Origin: Listeria rocourtiae FSL F6-920
Lineage (GTDB): Bacteria > Bacillota > Bacilli > Lactobacillales > Listeriaceae
Direction of reading: 5' to 3'
Assembly: GCF_000525975.1 (NCBI RefSeq)
Contig: NZ_AODK01000008.1
Coordinates: 1 to 55,987, forward strand
DNA length: 55,987 nucleotides
The position numbers and the translations under genes were made by a program. How positions within the stretch are numbered: position 1 is the first letter of the stretch; every line of letters begins with the position of its first letter. Under the pieces are notes generated by a model. That model was not told the DNA's origin and did no database searches. It saw only the letters and a program-made list of their open reading frames with translations. Below are positions 1-10,198 of the stretch, piece after piece.

Positions 1-695
1 AATAATATTTTAGGGTTTCATTACACATTAGCTGTTATCGAACAAAAAAACGAATAGAAATTGCTACAATGCCTCGTCAAAGTGCAGCCTATCATGAGCA
101 GAAACCGACGCATCAATCGATTGCAAGCGCGACCTCCATTCGATCAATGTTACTGGCAAACGATTGGAAATCCGTTCGGCAATATGTTCCTGGTACAACA
201 CTAACTATTTTGCAAGAATATCGTGAAACACATTCCTTTATAACTTGGCAAGATTTTTGGCCACTTCTTAAATACCAGCTTGTTATTACGCCTACTAAAC
301 AGCTTCAAAATATACGTGGCATCTCAGAAGGAATTGAGAATCGGTTACAACAAGCAGGAATTCGCGCCACTAATTTTGACGAATTTTTAAAACATGCCAC
401 AACAAAACGTTACAGTGACTCTCGCATTAAACGCACTTCTTTGCAAGTTTTAGCAAAACAAACATCCCCTAAGGAAAACTATATACGACTATTAGGAATG
501 TCTGCAATAGGTCAGCAATACCTTCGTCAAGTAAAAAAAGATATTACTTTACCACTTATCAGCACTGCCTCAAAAGCAAGTCCGACATTGCTTAACAACG
601 ACATCCGTGCAACGAAATTATATTCTCTAGCACCAACGTTAGAAAATCAATTTTTGCGAGATTTTCATACACCACCGTACAGAAAAAAGCCGTAA
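1..695 (+). CDS. tmcAL: tRNA(Met) cytidine acetate ligase, 3' part, frameshifted
   Basis: C-terminal 231 residues of a TmcAL (YlbM) protein, which uses ATP and acetate to acetylate C34 of elongator tRNA-Met in the cytoplasm. Frame 1 opens NNILGFHYTLAVIEQK and then hits a TAG at 55-57. The rest (MPRQSAAYHEQ, then the SIASATSIRSML segment typical of this family) is read in another frame from about base 51. Adding one base to the A7 run at 44-50 joins both parts into an uninterrupted EQKKRIEIATMPRQ reading. The 5' end lies outside the window. It converges on sepM with a shared hairpin. Identification is from remembered family motifs; the frameshift is most simply a homopolymer miscall. Confidence 0.8.
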
Positions 696-719
696 TCAAT
701 GCGATTAAGGCTTTCTTTT

Positions 720-724
<5 letters not shown>
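684..724. terminator. Rho-independent terminator between tmcAL and sepM
   Basis: Arms at 686-697 and 703-714 pair over 12 bp with one mismatch around a 5-base loop. A T-rich tail follows on the plus strand and an A-run precedes it, so it can serve both converging genes. Confidence 0.75.
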
Positions 725-2824
<2,100 letters not shown>

Positions 2825-2952
2825 ATGTACCTCCAAAAATAGAAAGCGACATAACCCAATCTCTAAAACCAGAGAAATCGAATCATGCCACTAAATTTAA
2901 ATATCATCCAAACAAAAGTGCTTTACTGTAAGATGAGAACTTTACTCTAAAC

Positions 2953-2983
2953 AATTCAAGCACTTTCGCCGATTTATCTTGTC
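2953..2983 (-). terminator. Possible weak terminator region downstream of ylbG
   Basis: An inverted repeat (AAAGTGCTT / AAGCACTTT, left arm near 2918-2926 and right arm near 2957-2967) lies between ylbG and rsmD with a long loop of about 30 bases. The T-tract is short. It may attenuate rather than stop transcription. Confidence 0.25.
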
Positions 2984-2994
2984 TAAAATCTAGC

Positions 2995-3276
2995 TTAAAT
3001 ACTGATTTGAACATCATCCATACGGTCATGAAACTTCATATCTTTCTTTGACTCATATTCGGTGTTTAAAAATGGTCGATACGAGATTTCAATACGTTTT
3101 ACATAGTGGAAGCGTGATAACTTAGCTGAAATTTCTTCCACATCTACCATATCGCAATATAAAACCGCATACTTTAATTTTCTAGAAACGTAATGCACAT
3201 TTCCAAAACGCTTTAAAGAACGTACCTGCTTCAAGTGATTCATCCAAATAATAATGGATTGACGTTCATTCTCCAT
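2995..3276 (-). CDS. ylbG: YlbG family protein (DUF2129)
   Basis: 93-residue cytoplasmic protein matching the conserved YlbG family of Bacilli (about 90 residues), whose function is not established. Visible family features are the basic start and the regions [20 protein letters not shown] and [16 protein letters not shown], followed by [14 protein letters not shown]. The start is an ATG preceded by a GGGGG/AAAGG purine tract. It sits 15 bases downstream of ylbF and is probably cotranscribed with it. No catalytic motif can be seen. Confidence 0.85.
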   Translation of the reverse strand: MENERQSIIIWMNHLKQVRSLKRFGNVHYVSRKLKYAVLYCDMVDVEEISAKLSRFHYVKRIEISYRPFLNTEYESKKDMKFHDRMDDVQISI

Positions 3277-3291
3277 TGCCTTTCCCCCTCT

Positions 3292-3741
3292 TTAAGCTGA
3301 GCAACCACAACCGCCACCTGATCCACAACCTCCTGTAGAACAAGAAGATTTCGTTTCAAAAAACGGATTTCCAGTTGGGACTTTAATATTTTCTGAGACA
3401 GCATCTGCCAAAATCAAACTTATTTCGTCAAGCAAGCTCTGTAAATCCATCTCCGCTTGCCGGAATGCCGCAACATGTTCATCCATATCGACATCACGTT
3501 TATACTGACGAGCCAAACGATTCACTTCTTTATAATCGGGGTGATAGCGACCAAAGCGTTGCACTTCATCGTATTGTTCCTTTATCTTTGCCAAGCGCTT
3601 AATACGCTGTTGTGTTTGTAAACTTGTCTCCATTTGGTGTGCGCATTCACGATAACGATCTGCTTCTGCTGACACCAAAACCATCGATGCAAGGTCATCT
3701 GACATATCTAGCAAGGCCAGCGTTTCCATTGTAGCAAGCAT
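3292..3741 (-). CDS. ylbF: RicF/YlbF family regulator of RNA processing
   Basis: YlbF (RicF) is one partner of the RicA-RicF-RicT (YmcA-YlbF-YaaT) complex, which binds Fe-S clusters and promotes RNase Y-dependent mRNA maturation in Bacillus. Here 149 residues. The N-terminal and central part is helical (LALLDMSDDLASMVLVSAEADRYREC ... QRIKRLAKIKEQYDEVQRFGRYHPDY). The extreme C-terminus is a Cys/Gly cluster (CSTGGCGSGGGCGCSA) suited to cluster binding. I placed the start at 3741 because GAGGGTGG lies just upstream; a longer reading would translate the ribosome-binding site itself. Upstream of ylbG, 15 bases apart. Confidence 0.85.
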   Translation of the reverse strand: MLATMETLALLDMSDDLASMVLVSAEADRYRECAHQMETSLQTQQRIKRLAKIKEQYDEVQRFGRYHPDYKEVNRLARQYKRDVDMDEHVAAFRQAEMDLQSLLDEISLILADAVSENIKVPTGNPFFETKSSCSTGGCGSGGGCGCSA

Positions 3742-3809
3742 GTTGCCACCCTCTTTCCATCGTAAATCAATTACAAGCTTCATTATAACACGATTCGTCA
3801 GAAAACACC

Positions 3810-4864
3810 TTACTTTTGCAAGAAGTTCTGCGTATAAAATTTCCGATAAGTTCCAGCTCCCATATCCGTAAAGCTGTTATCGAACAGGTTTTTGCGGTGC
3901 CCTGCTGAATTCAACCAGCCCTCTACAGCTGCCGGCCCATCCAAATAATTAGAAGCAATATTTTCCGCCGCCTTCATGTAATCAATATTCGCTCGGTTCA
4001 TCCGATCAGCAAGCGTTCCATATGTTGGCGAGTCATGATCGAAATATTTATTCTCATACATATCCACACTGTGACCATATGCTACTTGCGCCACGTCTTC
4101 GTTCCAGCTTAGCTTTCCTTTGCCGTACCGTTCACGAAAAATATTTGAAATGTCAAAAACCTGCTGGTCAGAAGCCTTATCTACCTTATCCCACTGCGCA
4201 TCCGTCACTGTATCCTTAAAAATATCTCCTTGATACGTCATCTCATATGGATGCATTTTTTATGAGCGATAGCTTATTAAAATATCGAACACTGATTACC
4301 TTTGACTCAAACTTATCAAAATTAACCTGCGCATAAACACCATGCCCCAAACTTATAAGCGGTCGGATATTCAACTCATCCTCCGACAATTCAAACCGAT
4401 AATAATTATCCTCATAATTAAATGTAATCTCTGACTGTAATTTCATATTCAAAAAAAACTTTCTCCGTTGGCATATCAATTTCAAACGGCTTCAGCGGTA
4501 ACTTATCTCCCAGTGCATAAATCGTCTGCACCTTCTTATTCATCACGCCAACTTGCATATATTGACTATCCGTTTGATGAAAAATATAGTTCTGATAGCT
4601 GTAAGGTGCAGCATCCACTCGTTTTGGATCCCCATATTCTTTAATAAGTAAATCCACATCTTTATTAATATAAGCCGCAAGACTTGCTTGCGTTTCCACT
4701 TTTTGGCCACTCTCATTGGTTTTGTTCTTATCTACATTTCCTTGCTGCACTGCCTTATCATCTACAGAATTCACGTCTGTGGGCGTTTCAAAAAATAAAT
4801 CCGTATAGTATCCCACAAAGAGGCATACTACTACTACACATATTGTTCTTAAAATAAATCGCAT
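3810..4864 (-). CDS. CAP-domain exported protein (YlbC-like), two frameshifts
   Basis: Three overlapping reading frames make one protein of about 350 residues. Residues 1-25 are a signal anchor (FILRTICVVVVCLFVGYY). A CAP-associated N-terminal region follows (VDLLIKEYGDPKRVDAAPYSYQ, YMQVGVMN) and then a C-terminal CAP/SCP domain (YGKGKLSWNEDVAQVAYGHS, YFDHDSP, AENIAS, WLNSAGHRKNLF). The frames join if one base is removed from the A8 run at 4451-4458 and one from the T6 run at 4256-4261; the total is then divisible by three. CAP proteins act outside the cell, and the function of YlbC is unknown. The ATG at 4864 is preferred; a GTG at 4876 is crowded by the GGAGG. Confidence 0.78.
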
Positions 4865-4944
4865 AAACTTCTGCACTCCTCCATGCTACTCCCTCTATTG
4901 TATCGGCTTTTCCTCAAAATTACTAGTAAGAAAATCTATATTTT

Positions 4945-4980
4945 TCACAAATAAAGCCTGACTTTGCAGCCAGGCTTCTC
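4945..4980 (-). terminator. Terminator downstream of ctaB
   Basis: Arms AAGCCTG (4954-4960) and CAGGCTT (4971-4977) are followed on the minus strand by a T-rich tail (TTTATTTGTG). Confidence 0.75.
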
Positions 4981-4983
4981 CTT

Positions 4984-5892
4984 TTATAAAAATACACCGA
5001 TAACAACCATCGATACGAATAGGATTGTCATGTAATTAATCGAGTACACAAAGCTAATACGCGCCCACTTCATGCTATCTTCCATTTTAAAACCGTAAAG
5101 GCATAATGCCAACCAAATGATATTCAAAACAGTGGCTAAAATCACATAACCGATTCCTAATTCCCACATAAAGAATGGCAAGATAGTCAGTAATGCGACC
5201 CAGAAAAGCGTACTCCATTTCGTCCGCTCAACCCCTTTAACAACTGGTAACATAGGAATTCCAGCAGCTGCATACTCCTCTTTCCGCTTAATCGCAATTG
5301 CATAAAAATGCGGAGGTTGCCAACAAAACATTACTAGGAATAACATAATTGGCACAGCGCTAAAAGTTGGCTCCACCGCAAACCATCCAATAAGTGGTGG
5401 CACAGCACCAGAAAAACTCCCGATTACCGTATTGCTAACTAGCTTCCGTTTCGCCCACATGGAGTATACAACCACATACAAGAAAATACCGATTAACCCG
5501 ATAACTCCCGCTTGCCATGTTGTCATAAACAGCAATGCCTCGCCGATAACACCAAGCAACGCAGCGACAAGAAGCGCACGCTTCCCGGAAATTTTTCCAG
5601 TCATTGTTGGGCGGTTTTTCGTCCGTTCCATAATCCCATCGATATCGCGATCAATGACATTGTTAAAAGCCCCAGACGCAGCGACAACCATTCCTGACCC
5701 CAAAATAGTAAAAATAAGAATATCGAGATTCTGTATAAATGAAACCCCAGTTAGCTGAAATGCCAGCCACATACCTGTAAAAGCCGTAATCGTATTGGAA
5801 TTAACAATCCCAATTTTCACCAGCTCTGTAAAATCTTTTACAGTGAACTTCGTAGCAGCATCGATTTTTGCCGTCTTCTCCATTTGATTCAC
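4984..5892 (-). CDS. ctaB: Protoheme IX farnesyltransferase (haem O synthase)
   Basis: UbiA-superfamily prenyltransferase that adds a farnesyl group to haem B to make haem O for cytochrome a-type oxidases. 302 residues, multi-spanning membrane protein. The prenyl-diphosphate/Mg site is NNVIDRDIDGIMERTKNRP around residue 82, and the haem-O-synthase segments FCWQPPHFYAIAIKRKEEY and GIPMLPVVKGVERTK are present. The start is a GTG seven bases after AGGGGG; an ATG three codons in is an alternative. Divergent from ctaA, the next enzyme of the pathway, with a 320-base region between. Confidence 0.95.
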   Translation of the reverse strand: MNQMEKTAKIDAATKFTVKDFTELVKIGIVNSNTITAFTGMWLAFQLTGVSFIQNLDILIFTILGSGMVVAASGAFNNVIDRDIDGIMERTKNRPTMTGKISGKRALLVAALLGVIGEALLFMTTWQAGVIGLIGIFLYVVVYSMWAKRKLVSNTVIGSFSGAVPPLIGWFAVEPTFSAVPIMLFLVMFCWQPPHFYAIAIKRKEEYAAAGIPMLPVVKGVERTKWSTLFWVALLTILPFFMWELGIGYVILATVLNIIWLALCLYGFKMEDSMKWARISFVYSINYMTILFVSMVVIGVFL

Positions 5893-6213
5893 TTTTTTTC
5901 CCCCTTAGCTCCTATTGCGCTTTACACATTTTTCACATAGGTAATCCTAGTTGCTTTGCTTGTTTGTTCACAATCTAATTATGAACTCATCCTAATCATT
6001 ATCGGGAATAATCACCCCATTTGTCAAGCCTTTGAACTTCATTTGAGCAAGAAGAACTGCATCTATATCTTTTGGTTCTCCTCAACATTTCACAAGCCGT
6101 GCTCTTTACTTACCATAAAAAACAAGTTAGAATGGAACAGTATACGGCATGCAATTAAGTTTTTGTATGCTCACTTTTGAATTAATACATATTGAAAGGG
6201 GAAACCATAAAAA
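5893..6213. other. Intergenic region between ctaB and ctaA
   Basis: 320-base divergent regulatory region. A 74-codon plus-strand ORF at 5956-6180 lacks a ribosome-binding site and family features and is probably spurious. A good promoter facing ctaB is present. I could not find a convincing promoter for ctaA; its AAAGGGG Shine-Dalgarno lies 12 bases before the ATG. Confidence 0.6.
5998..6027 (-). promoter_or_regulatory. Sigma-A promoter of ctaB
   Basis: On the minus strand TTGACA (6022-6027) and GATAAT (5998-6003) are 18 bases apart. This implies a leader of about 100 bases before ctaB. No further operator was assigned. Confidence 0.6.
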
Positions 6214-7131
6214 ATGAAAACTTTTCTAAAAGTCTGGTCCGTTCTAACAATTCTTTGCATGACTTTTGTTGTGTTTGGCGGTGCGTTAGTAACGAAGACT
6301 GGTTCGGCAGACGGTTGTGGGAACACTTGGCCACTCTGTAATGGGCAATTTGTTCGCCTGACTGACATCACACCTGAAAAAATCATCGAAGTTATGCATC
6401 GACTCACAACAGGCATTAGCTCCATTTTTGTCATTGTTCTTGCCATTTTAGCATGGATTTATATTAAAGATCGTCGCGAAACGAAACCACTAGCTATTAT
6501 TGCTGTTGCTTTCCTAATACTGCAGGCCTTCATGGGCGCTGCCGCCGTTATTTGGGGACAAAACCCCTACATTATGGCATTACATTTTGGTATTTCAATC
6601 ATTTGTTACGCCGCTATCGTTCTACTTTGCTTGCTCATTTTTGAAGTAGACAATAAGTTCGATGCCCGCAATATGGTTATTGGTACAAAGCTGAAAGTAA
6701 ACATATACCTATTAACCATTTACACATACATCTCTGTTTATACAGGAGCGCTCGTTCGCCACGAAAAAGCAAGTCTCGCCGTTCCAGCTTGGCCATTTGA
6801 AAATGGGAAATTTGTTATGCCGGATAGCGTACAAGATTACGTACAGTATTTGCATCGTCTAGCAGCCCTCATTCTTGTCATTTGGATTCTTTACGTTACT
6901 TGGATTGTTTTCCGCGAATATAGTCATTATCGCGTTTTAAAATATGCGATGGTTCTGGAAATCATATTTGTCGCAGCCCAAGCATTCACTGGAATTATGT
7001 CTGTTGTAACAAATGTGAATCTTTATGTCGCGTTAGCACACAGCTTGATTATCACGATGATGTTCGCTCTAATGACTTACCTTTGCCTACTCGCAAGTCG
7101 CAGTAAGCAAAATCGATTACGTATTAGATAA
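6214..7131 (+). CDS. ctaA: Haem A synthase
   Basis: CtaA/COX15 oxidase that converts haem O to haem A. 305 residues with eight hydrophobic segments in two pseudo-repeats. Haem-ligand histidines are visible in VMHRLTTG and ALHFGIS (first half) and in YLHRLAAL and ALAHSLII (second half). The first extracytoplasmic loop carries the Cys pair CGNTWPLC. The equivalent loop of the second half reads SLAVPAWPFENGK and has no cysteines, unlike the Bacillus subtilis protein as I recall it. Followed at once by a strong terminator. Its partner ctaB is divergent. Confidence 0.95.
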   Translation: MKTFLKVWSVLTILCMTFVVFGGALVTKTGSADGCGNTWPLCNGQFVRLTDITPEKIIEVMHRLTTGISSIFVIVLAILAWIYIKDRRETKPLAIIAVAFLILQAFMGAAAVIWGQNPYIMALHFGISIICYAAIVLLCLLIFEVDNKFDARNMVIGTKLKVNIYLLTIYTYISVYTGALVRHEKASLAVPAWPFENGKFVMPDSVQDYVQYLHRLAALILVIWILYVTWIVFREYSHYRVLKYAMVLEIIFVAAQAFTGIMSVVTNVNLYVALAHSLIITMMFALMTYLCLLASRSKQNRLRIR

Positions 7132-7135
7132 CATG

Positions 7136-7181
7136 AAAAAACAGCCAGACTCGCAGTTATAGGTGAGTTTGGCTGTTTTTT
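7136..7181 (+). terminator. Terminator downstream of ctaA
   Basis: A long hairpin, AAAAACAGCCAGACTC pairing with GAGTTTGGCTGTTTTT around a 12-base loop, ending in a T-run. Confidence 0.9.
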
Positions 7182-7182
7182 A

Positions 7183-7191
7183 TGGTAAAAT
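7183..7191 (+). promoter_or_regulatory. Extended -10 promoter candidate of the K+ channel gene
   Basis: TGGTAAAAT (TGn plus TAAAAT) directly follows the ctaA terminator tail. No good -35 box is seen. The start codon lies about 35 bases downstream. Confidence 0.4.
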
Positions 7192-7226
7192 AGGGTTAAT
7201 ATATCGTTCAGAAAGTAGGGAATCAG

Positions 7227-7950
7227 TTGAAAATCCCGCGCCGCACGCTTTATTATGAATTGTTCATGCTCTTTTTAGTCCTGCTCTCCGTCCTAACCAT
7301 TCCAATACATACGAAAGCTGTTACTATTCTTAACACCACCATTTGGGTTGTTTTTACAGTCGATTATTTCGCGCGATTGATTCAAGCAGAGGATAGGAAA
7401 ACATATATCAAGACACATTTTTTCCAGCTCATTGCAATTATACCACTGTACAATTTATTCCGTCTTGCTCGTCTCGTTAGTCTATTTCGCATACTCCAAC
7501 TTACCGCTATCGGCAAACGCTACCTTGTTCCATTGTATAGTTTTTTACGTACCAATGGCTTCAACAGGGTGATTAATACATTTGTCATTCTCGTTATTGT
7601 AATCCCGATCCCCCTAATCTGGGCAGAACCGAGCATCAAAAATTATCCTGACGCCATTTGGTTTTCTATCGTAACTACGACAACAGTAGGTTATGGAGAC
7701 ATCGTTCCAGTCACAGGAGTCGGCCGTTTTCTAGCCATCCTGCTTATGCTATTTGGAATTGGCTTTATCGGAGCATTGACCTCCACCATTCGCAGTTTTA
7801 TTACAAACAACCGAAAAAAAACTCAGTAGCTCCGAAAAAATCACAAAAATCACGCGAAGTATCGAACAAGCAGGAACTTTATCGGAAGCAGAAATCAACA
7901 TAATCCAAACCTTTTTGAATAGCAAAAAAAACGAGGAAACGGTTCCATAA
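7227..7950 (+). CDS. Voltage-gated-like potassium channel, frameshifted at the C-terminus
   Basis: Six-transmembrane-type ion channel subunit with the K+ selectivity filter TTTTVGYGDIVP near residue 152, then a last helix (FLAILLMLFGIGFIGALTS) and a short cytosolic tail. The start is a TTG with TAGGG upstream; it encodes MKIPRRTLYYELF. The printed frame stops at 7829 just after an A8 run (7814-7821). With seven bases it continues KKLSSSEKITKITRSIEQAG and ends at 7950, 240 residues, immediately before a strong terminator. That position fits a real gene end, so I take the longer product as correct. Ion specificity is inferred from the filter motif only. Confidence 0.85.
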
Positions 7951-7998
7951 AAAAGTGTTTGCGCCTCATTCGAAAAATGAAACGCAAACACTTTTTTA
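7948..7998. terminator. Bidirectional terminator between channel and VOC genes
   Basis: Perfect arms AAAAGTGTTTGCG (7951-7963) and CGCAAACACTTTT (7983-7995), with a small inner stem in the loop and A/T runs on both sides. Confidence 0.9.
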
Positions 7999-8410
7999 TG
8001 CAGATAAGTTAAACGACCAGCCAACACCATATTTATCTGTTAGCTGACCAAATTTTTCAGACCAAAATGTTTTTTTGAAGTGGCATAATCTTCGTTGCAC
8101 CATCAGATAGAGCCTCGAAATAACGTGTTAATTTCTCCGCATCATTCGTATCCAAAACAAGTGTCACATTATTTCCAGGAATAAACTCCATAAAATCGGG
8201 CGTATCCGAGAACATAACCGTGTCACCTTCAATTTGAATACTTGCATTCATTACTAACCCTTTTGTTTTCTCATCCATTTCAGGTCCATCTTCCTCATGA
8301 ATTGAGCCATATGTCATTAAATCTGTACAAGTCGAGCCAAATATTTCCCCATAAAAATCTAACGCCTCACGCACCTGATCCTTCATATTAATATAAATAC
8401 CTAATGCCAT
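7996..8410 (-). CDS. VOC-family (PhnB/YjdN-like) protein, frameshifted
   Basis: Vicinal-oxygen-chelate fold protein of the PhnB-like group, often labelled a 3-demethylubiquinone methyltransferase-like or glyoxalase-like protein; the substrate is unknown. Typical segments are REALDFYGEIFGS, GDTVMFSDTPD and GNNVTLVLDTND. The printed frame ends at 8057. Removing one base from the T7 run at 8070-8076 restores the usual end KTFWSEKFGQLTDKYGVGW and SFNLSA with a stop at 7996, 137 residues. Standalone gene with an extended -10 promoter upstream. The Trp-rich C-terminus is characteristic of the group and supports the correction. Confidence 0.82.
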
Positions 8411-8457
8411 TTTTTCTCCTACTTTCTTTTTAGTTTATAACGCTTTCATTCATAGTA

Positions 8458-8466
8458 ATTATATCA
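8458..8466 (-). promoter_or_regulatory. Extended -10 promoter of the VOC gene
   Basis: On the minus strand TGATATAAT (TGn plus a perfect TATAAT) lies about 45 bases before the start. The -35 region is poor, as is common with extended -10 promoters. Confidence 0.5.
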
Positions 8467-8492
8467 CGCCATTAAAAAAAAAGAGTACTCCT

Positions 8493-9155
8493 TCATTTTT
8501 CGCTTATTGTTGCCAAGTTGATTAAACGCGTCTCCACATCAAAACGATAGCGTTCTGCAAGAGCTTCTACTTCTAAAATGCGAATCATTTCCTCTTGCGT
8601 TCCTAAACCATGAAGAATATTTTCATGACAAAATGCCACCGTTACTAAATCATCTGGTCGTTCGATGCATTCTACCTGATCCCCAAGACAAATCTCACCA
8701 ACCTCGATTGTACGGCATAAATATCCAGTATAGCCAGTATTTCTAACTTCTTTGAATAATTCAGACAAATCATTTCGCTTCCCGATAGTAGCACATGGAT
8801 TACGAGCTTCCGTCACTTGAATAATGGCCTGACCTATTCTAAGCACATCGCCAATGCACACATCTTTTTCTAACATTCCTGTTACTGTCAAGTTCTCACC
8901 AAACGCCGCCGGTGGTAGCTCGATTCCAAATTGCTCATTCCAGCGTTCATAATGTTCAGCAGGATAAATACAAACCGTCCGATCTACTCCGCCATGATGT
9001 TTCAAGTCATGCTGTCCATCATTTTCAAAGCCATACTGCGTTAACATTGCTTTCTCTACTGGTTGCTTTACAATCCCAGTCATCATCGATCTTTTACGAC
9101 CAATTGCCATCTCTTTCGGCTTGCCAATTGCAAGCCCTACAATTTTCCCGTTCAT
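8493..9155 (-). CDS. MOSC domain protein (YiiM-like)
   Basis: 220-residue MOSC protein with the C-terminal 3-alpha extension of the YiiM group. MOSC domains relate to the molybdenum cofactor sulfurase C-terminus, and YiiM-type proteins reduce N-hydroxylated substrates. Visible are the start GKIVGLAIGKPKEMAIGRKR, the YGFENDGQHDLKHHGGVDRTVCIYP region, AFGENLTVTGM and the conserved cysteine in ARNPCATIGKR. No signal peptide, so it should be cytosolic. The native substrate cannot be told. A shallow region with no clear terminator follows. Confidence 0.85.
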   Translation of the reverse strand: MNGKIVGLAIGKPKEMAIGRKRSMMTGIVKQPVEKAMLTQYGFENDGQHDLKHHGGVDRTVCIYPAEHYERWNEQFGIELPPAAFGENLTVTGMLEKDVCIGDVLRIGQAIIQVTEARNPCATIGKRNDLSELFKEVRNTGYTGYLCRTIEVGEICLGDQVECIERPDDLVTVAFCHENILHGLGTQEEMIRILEVEALAERYRFDVETRLINLATISEK

Positions 9156-9184
9156 GCATTCACCCCTCTGATGCTTTCAATTTA

Positions 9185-9232
9185 ACAAAAAAACGCCGAA
9201 CTTTCAAGCTCTGACGTCCTTTTTTTATATTT
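9185..9232 (-). terminator. Imperfect terminator downstream of the DUF4870-like gene
   Basis: On the minus strand ACGTCAGAGC pairs imperfectly with GTTCGGCGT around TTGAAA and is followed by T7. Wobbles and one mismatch make it only moderately stable. Confidence 0.45.
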
Positions 9233-9554
9233 TATTCATAGCAACCTTCACAATTCTGACAACTATCCAAATAAAGATAATAACATTCACAACCACAATG
9301 ACAAATAGCATGAACAAAGCGATAAATGCAATTCCCGAGTCATCTCCCGTTGAAAAACCATATAATCCAATAATTATTAGGAATAAAACGTTAAGTACAG
9401 TAGGGACTAAATCCACCAATAAAACTGTTTTTGCATGTTTTTTTACATACTCTGATTTCACGAAAATCCATACTATTGCCGGGAAAATAATTGGCAAAAA
9501 GAAATGGCTAGCGTAAGAAAGTATCACTAAAATTTTATCATTTTTCAAATTCAT
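9225..9554 (-). CDS. Small membrane protein, DUF4870-like
   Basis: 109-residue integral membrane protein with three or four hydrophobic segments (ILVILSYASHFFLPIIFPAIVWIF; VLLVDLVPTVLNVLFLIIIGLY; FIALFMLFVIVVVNVIIFIWIVVRIV). The opening, with its IVWIFVKSEYVKKHAK segment, resembles DUF4870/Tic20-type proteins. No function is known. AAAGGA precedes the ATG closely. It follows ycnI by about 12 bases and may be cotranscribed with ycnJI, but nothing links it to copper. Confidence 0.6.
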   Translation of the reverse strand: MNLKNDKILVILSYASHFFLPIIFPAIVWIFVKSEYVKKHAKTVLLVDLVPTVLNVLFLIIIGLYGFSTGDDSGIAFIALFMLFVIVVVNVIIFIWIVVRIVKVAMNKI

Positions 9555-9566
9555 CAAGTCCTTTTA

Positions 9567-10181
9567 TTATTTCCTGCGTTTCACGGCGAACGTCCAGATA
9601 GCTATAATAAGCGCCAAAACGGCTATACTCAGCGAAACCCATTGCATCACAGATGGGCTGCTACTATTCTCACTGCTTTGGCTTTTTTCCGTCGTTGCTT
9701 TTTTTCCGTGTGAATCAGTAGCGCTATCTGATACAGCCTTTGAAATTGCTGTCGTTGCATGTGGATAATCCGCATCTTCGTTGCCAGTCCATTCTACTAT
9801 CGACCCGTCTTGATAGTACTGATACGCATTCCACTCTATCTTTCCTATTTTTTCAGGATTTTGTGCCACAAAGCTAAACCGTTGAAACTGACCCTTCTGA
9901 ATACCACCATTTGTCGCCGTCCAAGTCACTGTGCTATCTGCTTTATTCACTACAACATTCCAACCAGGAACAGGCTCATAAGATTGAAAAGACACGCCCG
10001 TAGGCACTTTTACAACAACCTTTACCGTTGCGCTCTCTTTTTCCACTGGTACTTTCACTGTATAAGTCTCCCAAGCCCCTGTCGTTGATTCTGTAGGCGC
10101 AACTGTTACGTGCGCACTAGCCAGCACAGGCGAAACAGCCAATATCACCCCTGCTAGTAAAAAAGACACAAATTTCTTCAT
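9567..10181 (-). CDS. ycnI: YcnI-type copper-binding exported protein
   Basis: DUF1775 (YcnI) protein. After a signal peptide (MKKFVSFLLAGVILAVSPVLASA) the mature chain begins HVTVAPTE. In B. subtilis YcnI this N-terminal His forms a single-histidine Cu(II) site, which matches here. The domain runs to about residue 125 (PVPGWNVVVNKADSTVTWTA, QRFSFVAQNP). A Ser-rich linker and a C-terminal transmembrane helix (WVSLSIAVLALIIAIWTFAV plus KRRK) follow. I prefer the ATG at 10181; the ATG at 10202 overlaps the ycnJ stop but would put seven extra residues before the signal peptide. Downstream of ycnJ, likely one operon. No YcnK repressor gene is adjacent. Confidence 0.88.
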   Translation of the reverse strand: MKKFVSFLLAGVILAVSPVLASAHVTVAPTESTTGAWETYTVKVPVEKESATVKVVVKVPTGVSFQSYEPVPGWNVVVNKADSTVTWTATNGGIQKGQFQRFSFVAQNPEKIGKIEWNAYQYYQDGSIVEWTGNEDADYPHATTAISKAVSDSATDSHGKKATTEKSQSSENSSSPSVMQWVSLSIAVLALIIAIWTFAVKRRK

Positions 10182-10198
10182 TCTATTTCCCAACTCCT

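Noticed and set aside
5940-6110. Rex-like half sites (TTGTGAA) upstream of ctaB
   Set aside because: Only half sites occur; no full TTGTGAAnnnnTTCACAA dyad is present.
5956-6180. 74-codon plus-strand ORF between ctaB and ctaA
   Set aside because: No ribosome-binding site, no recognisable domain, and it spans the ctaB promoter.
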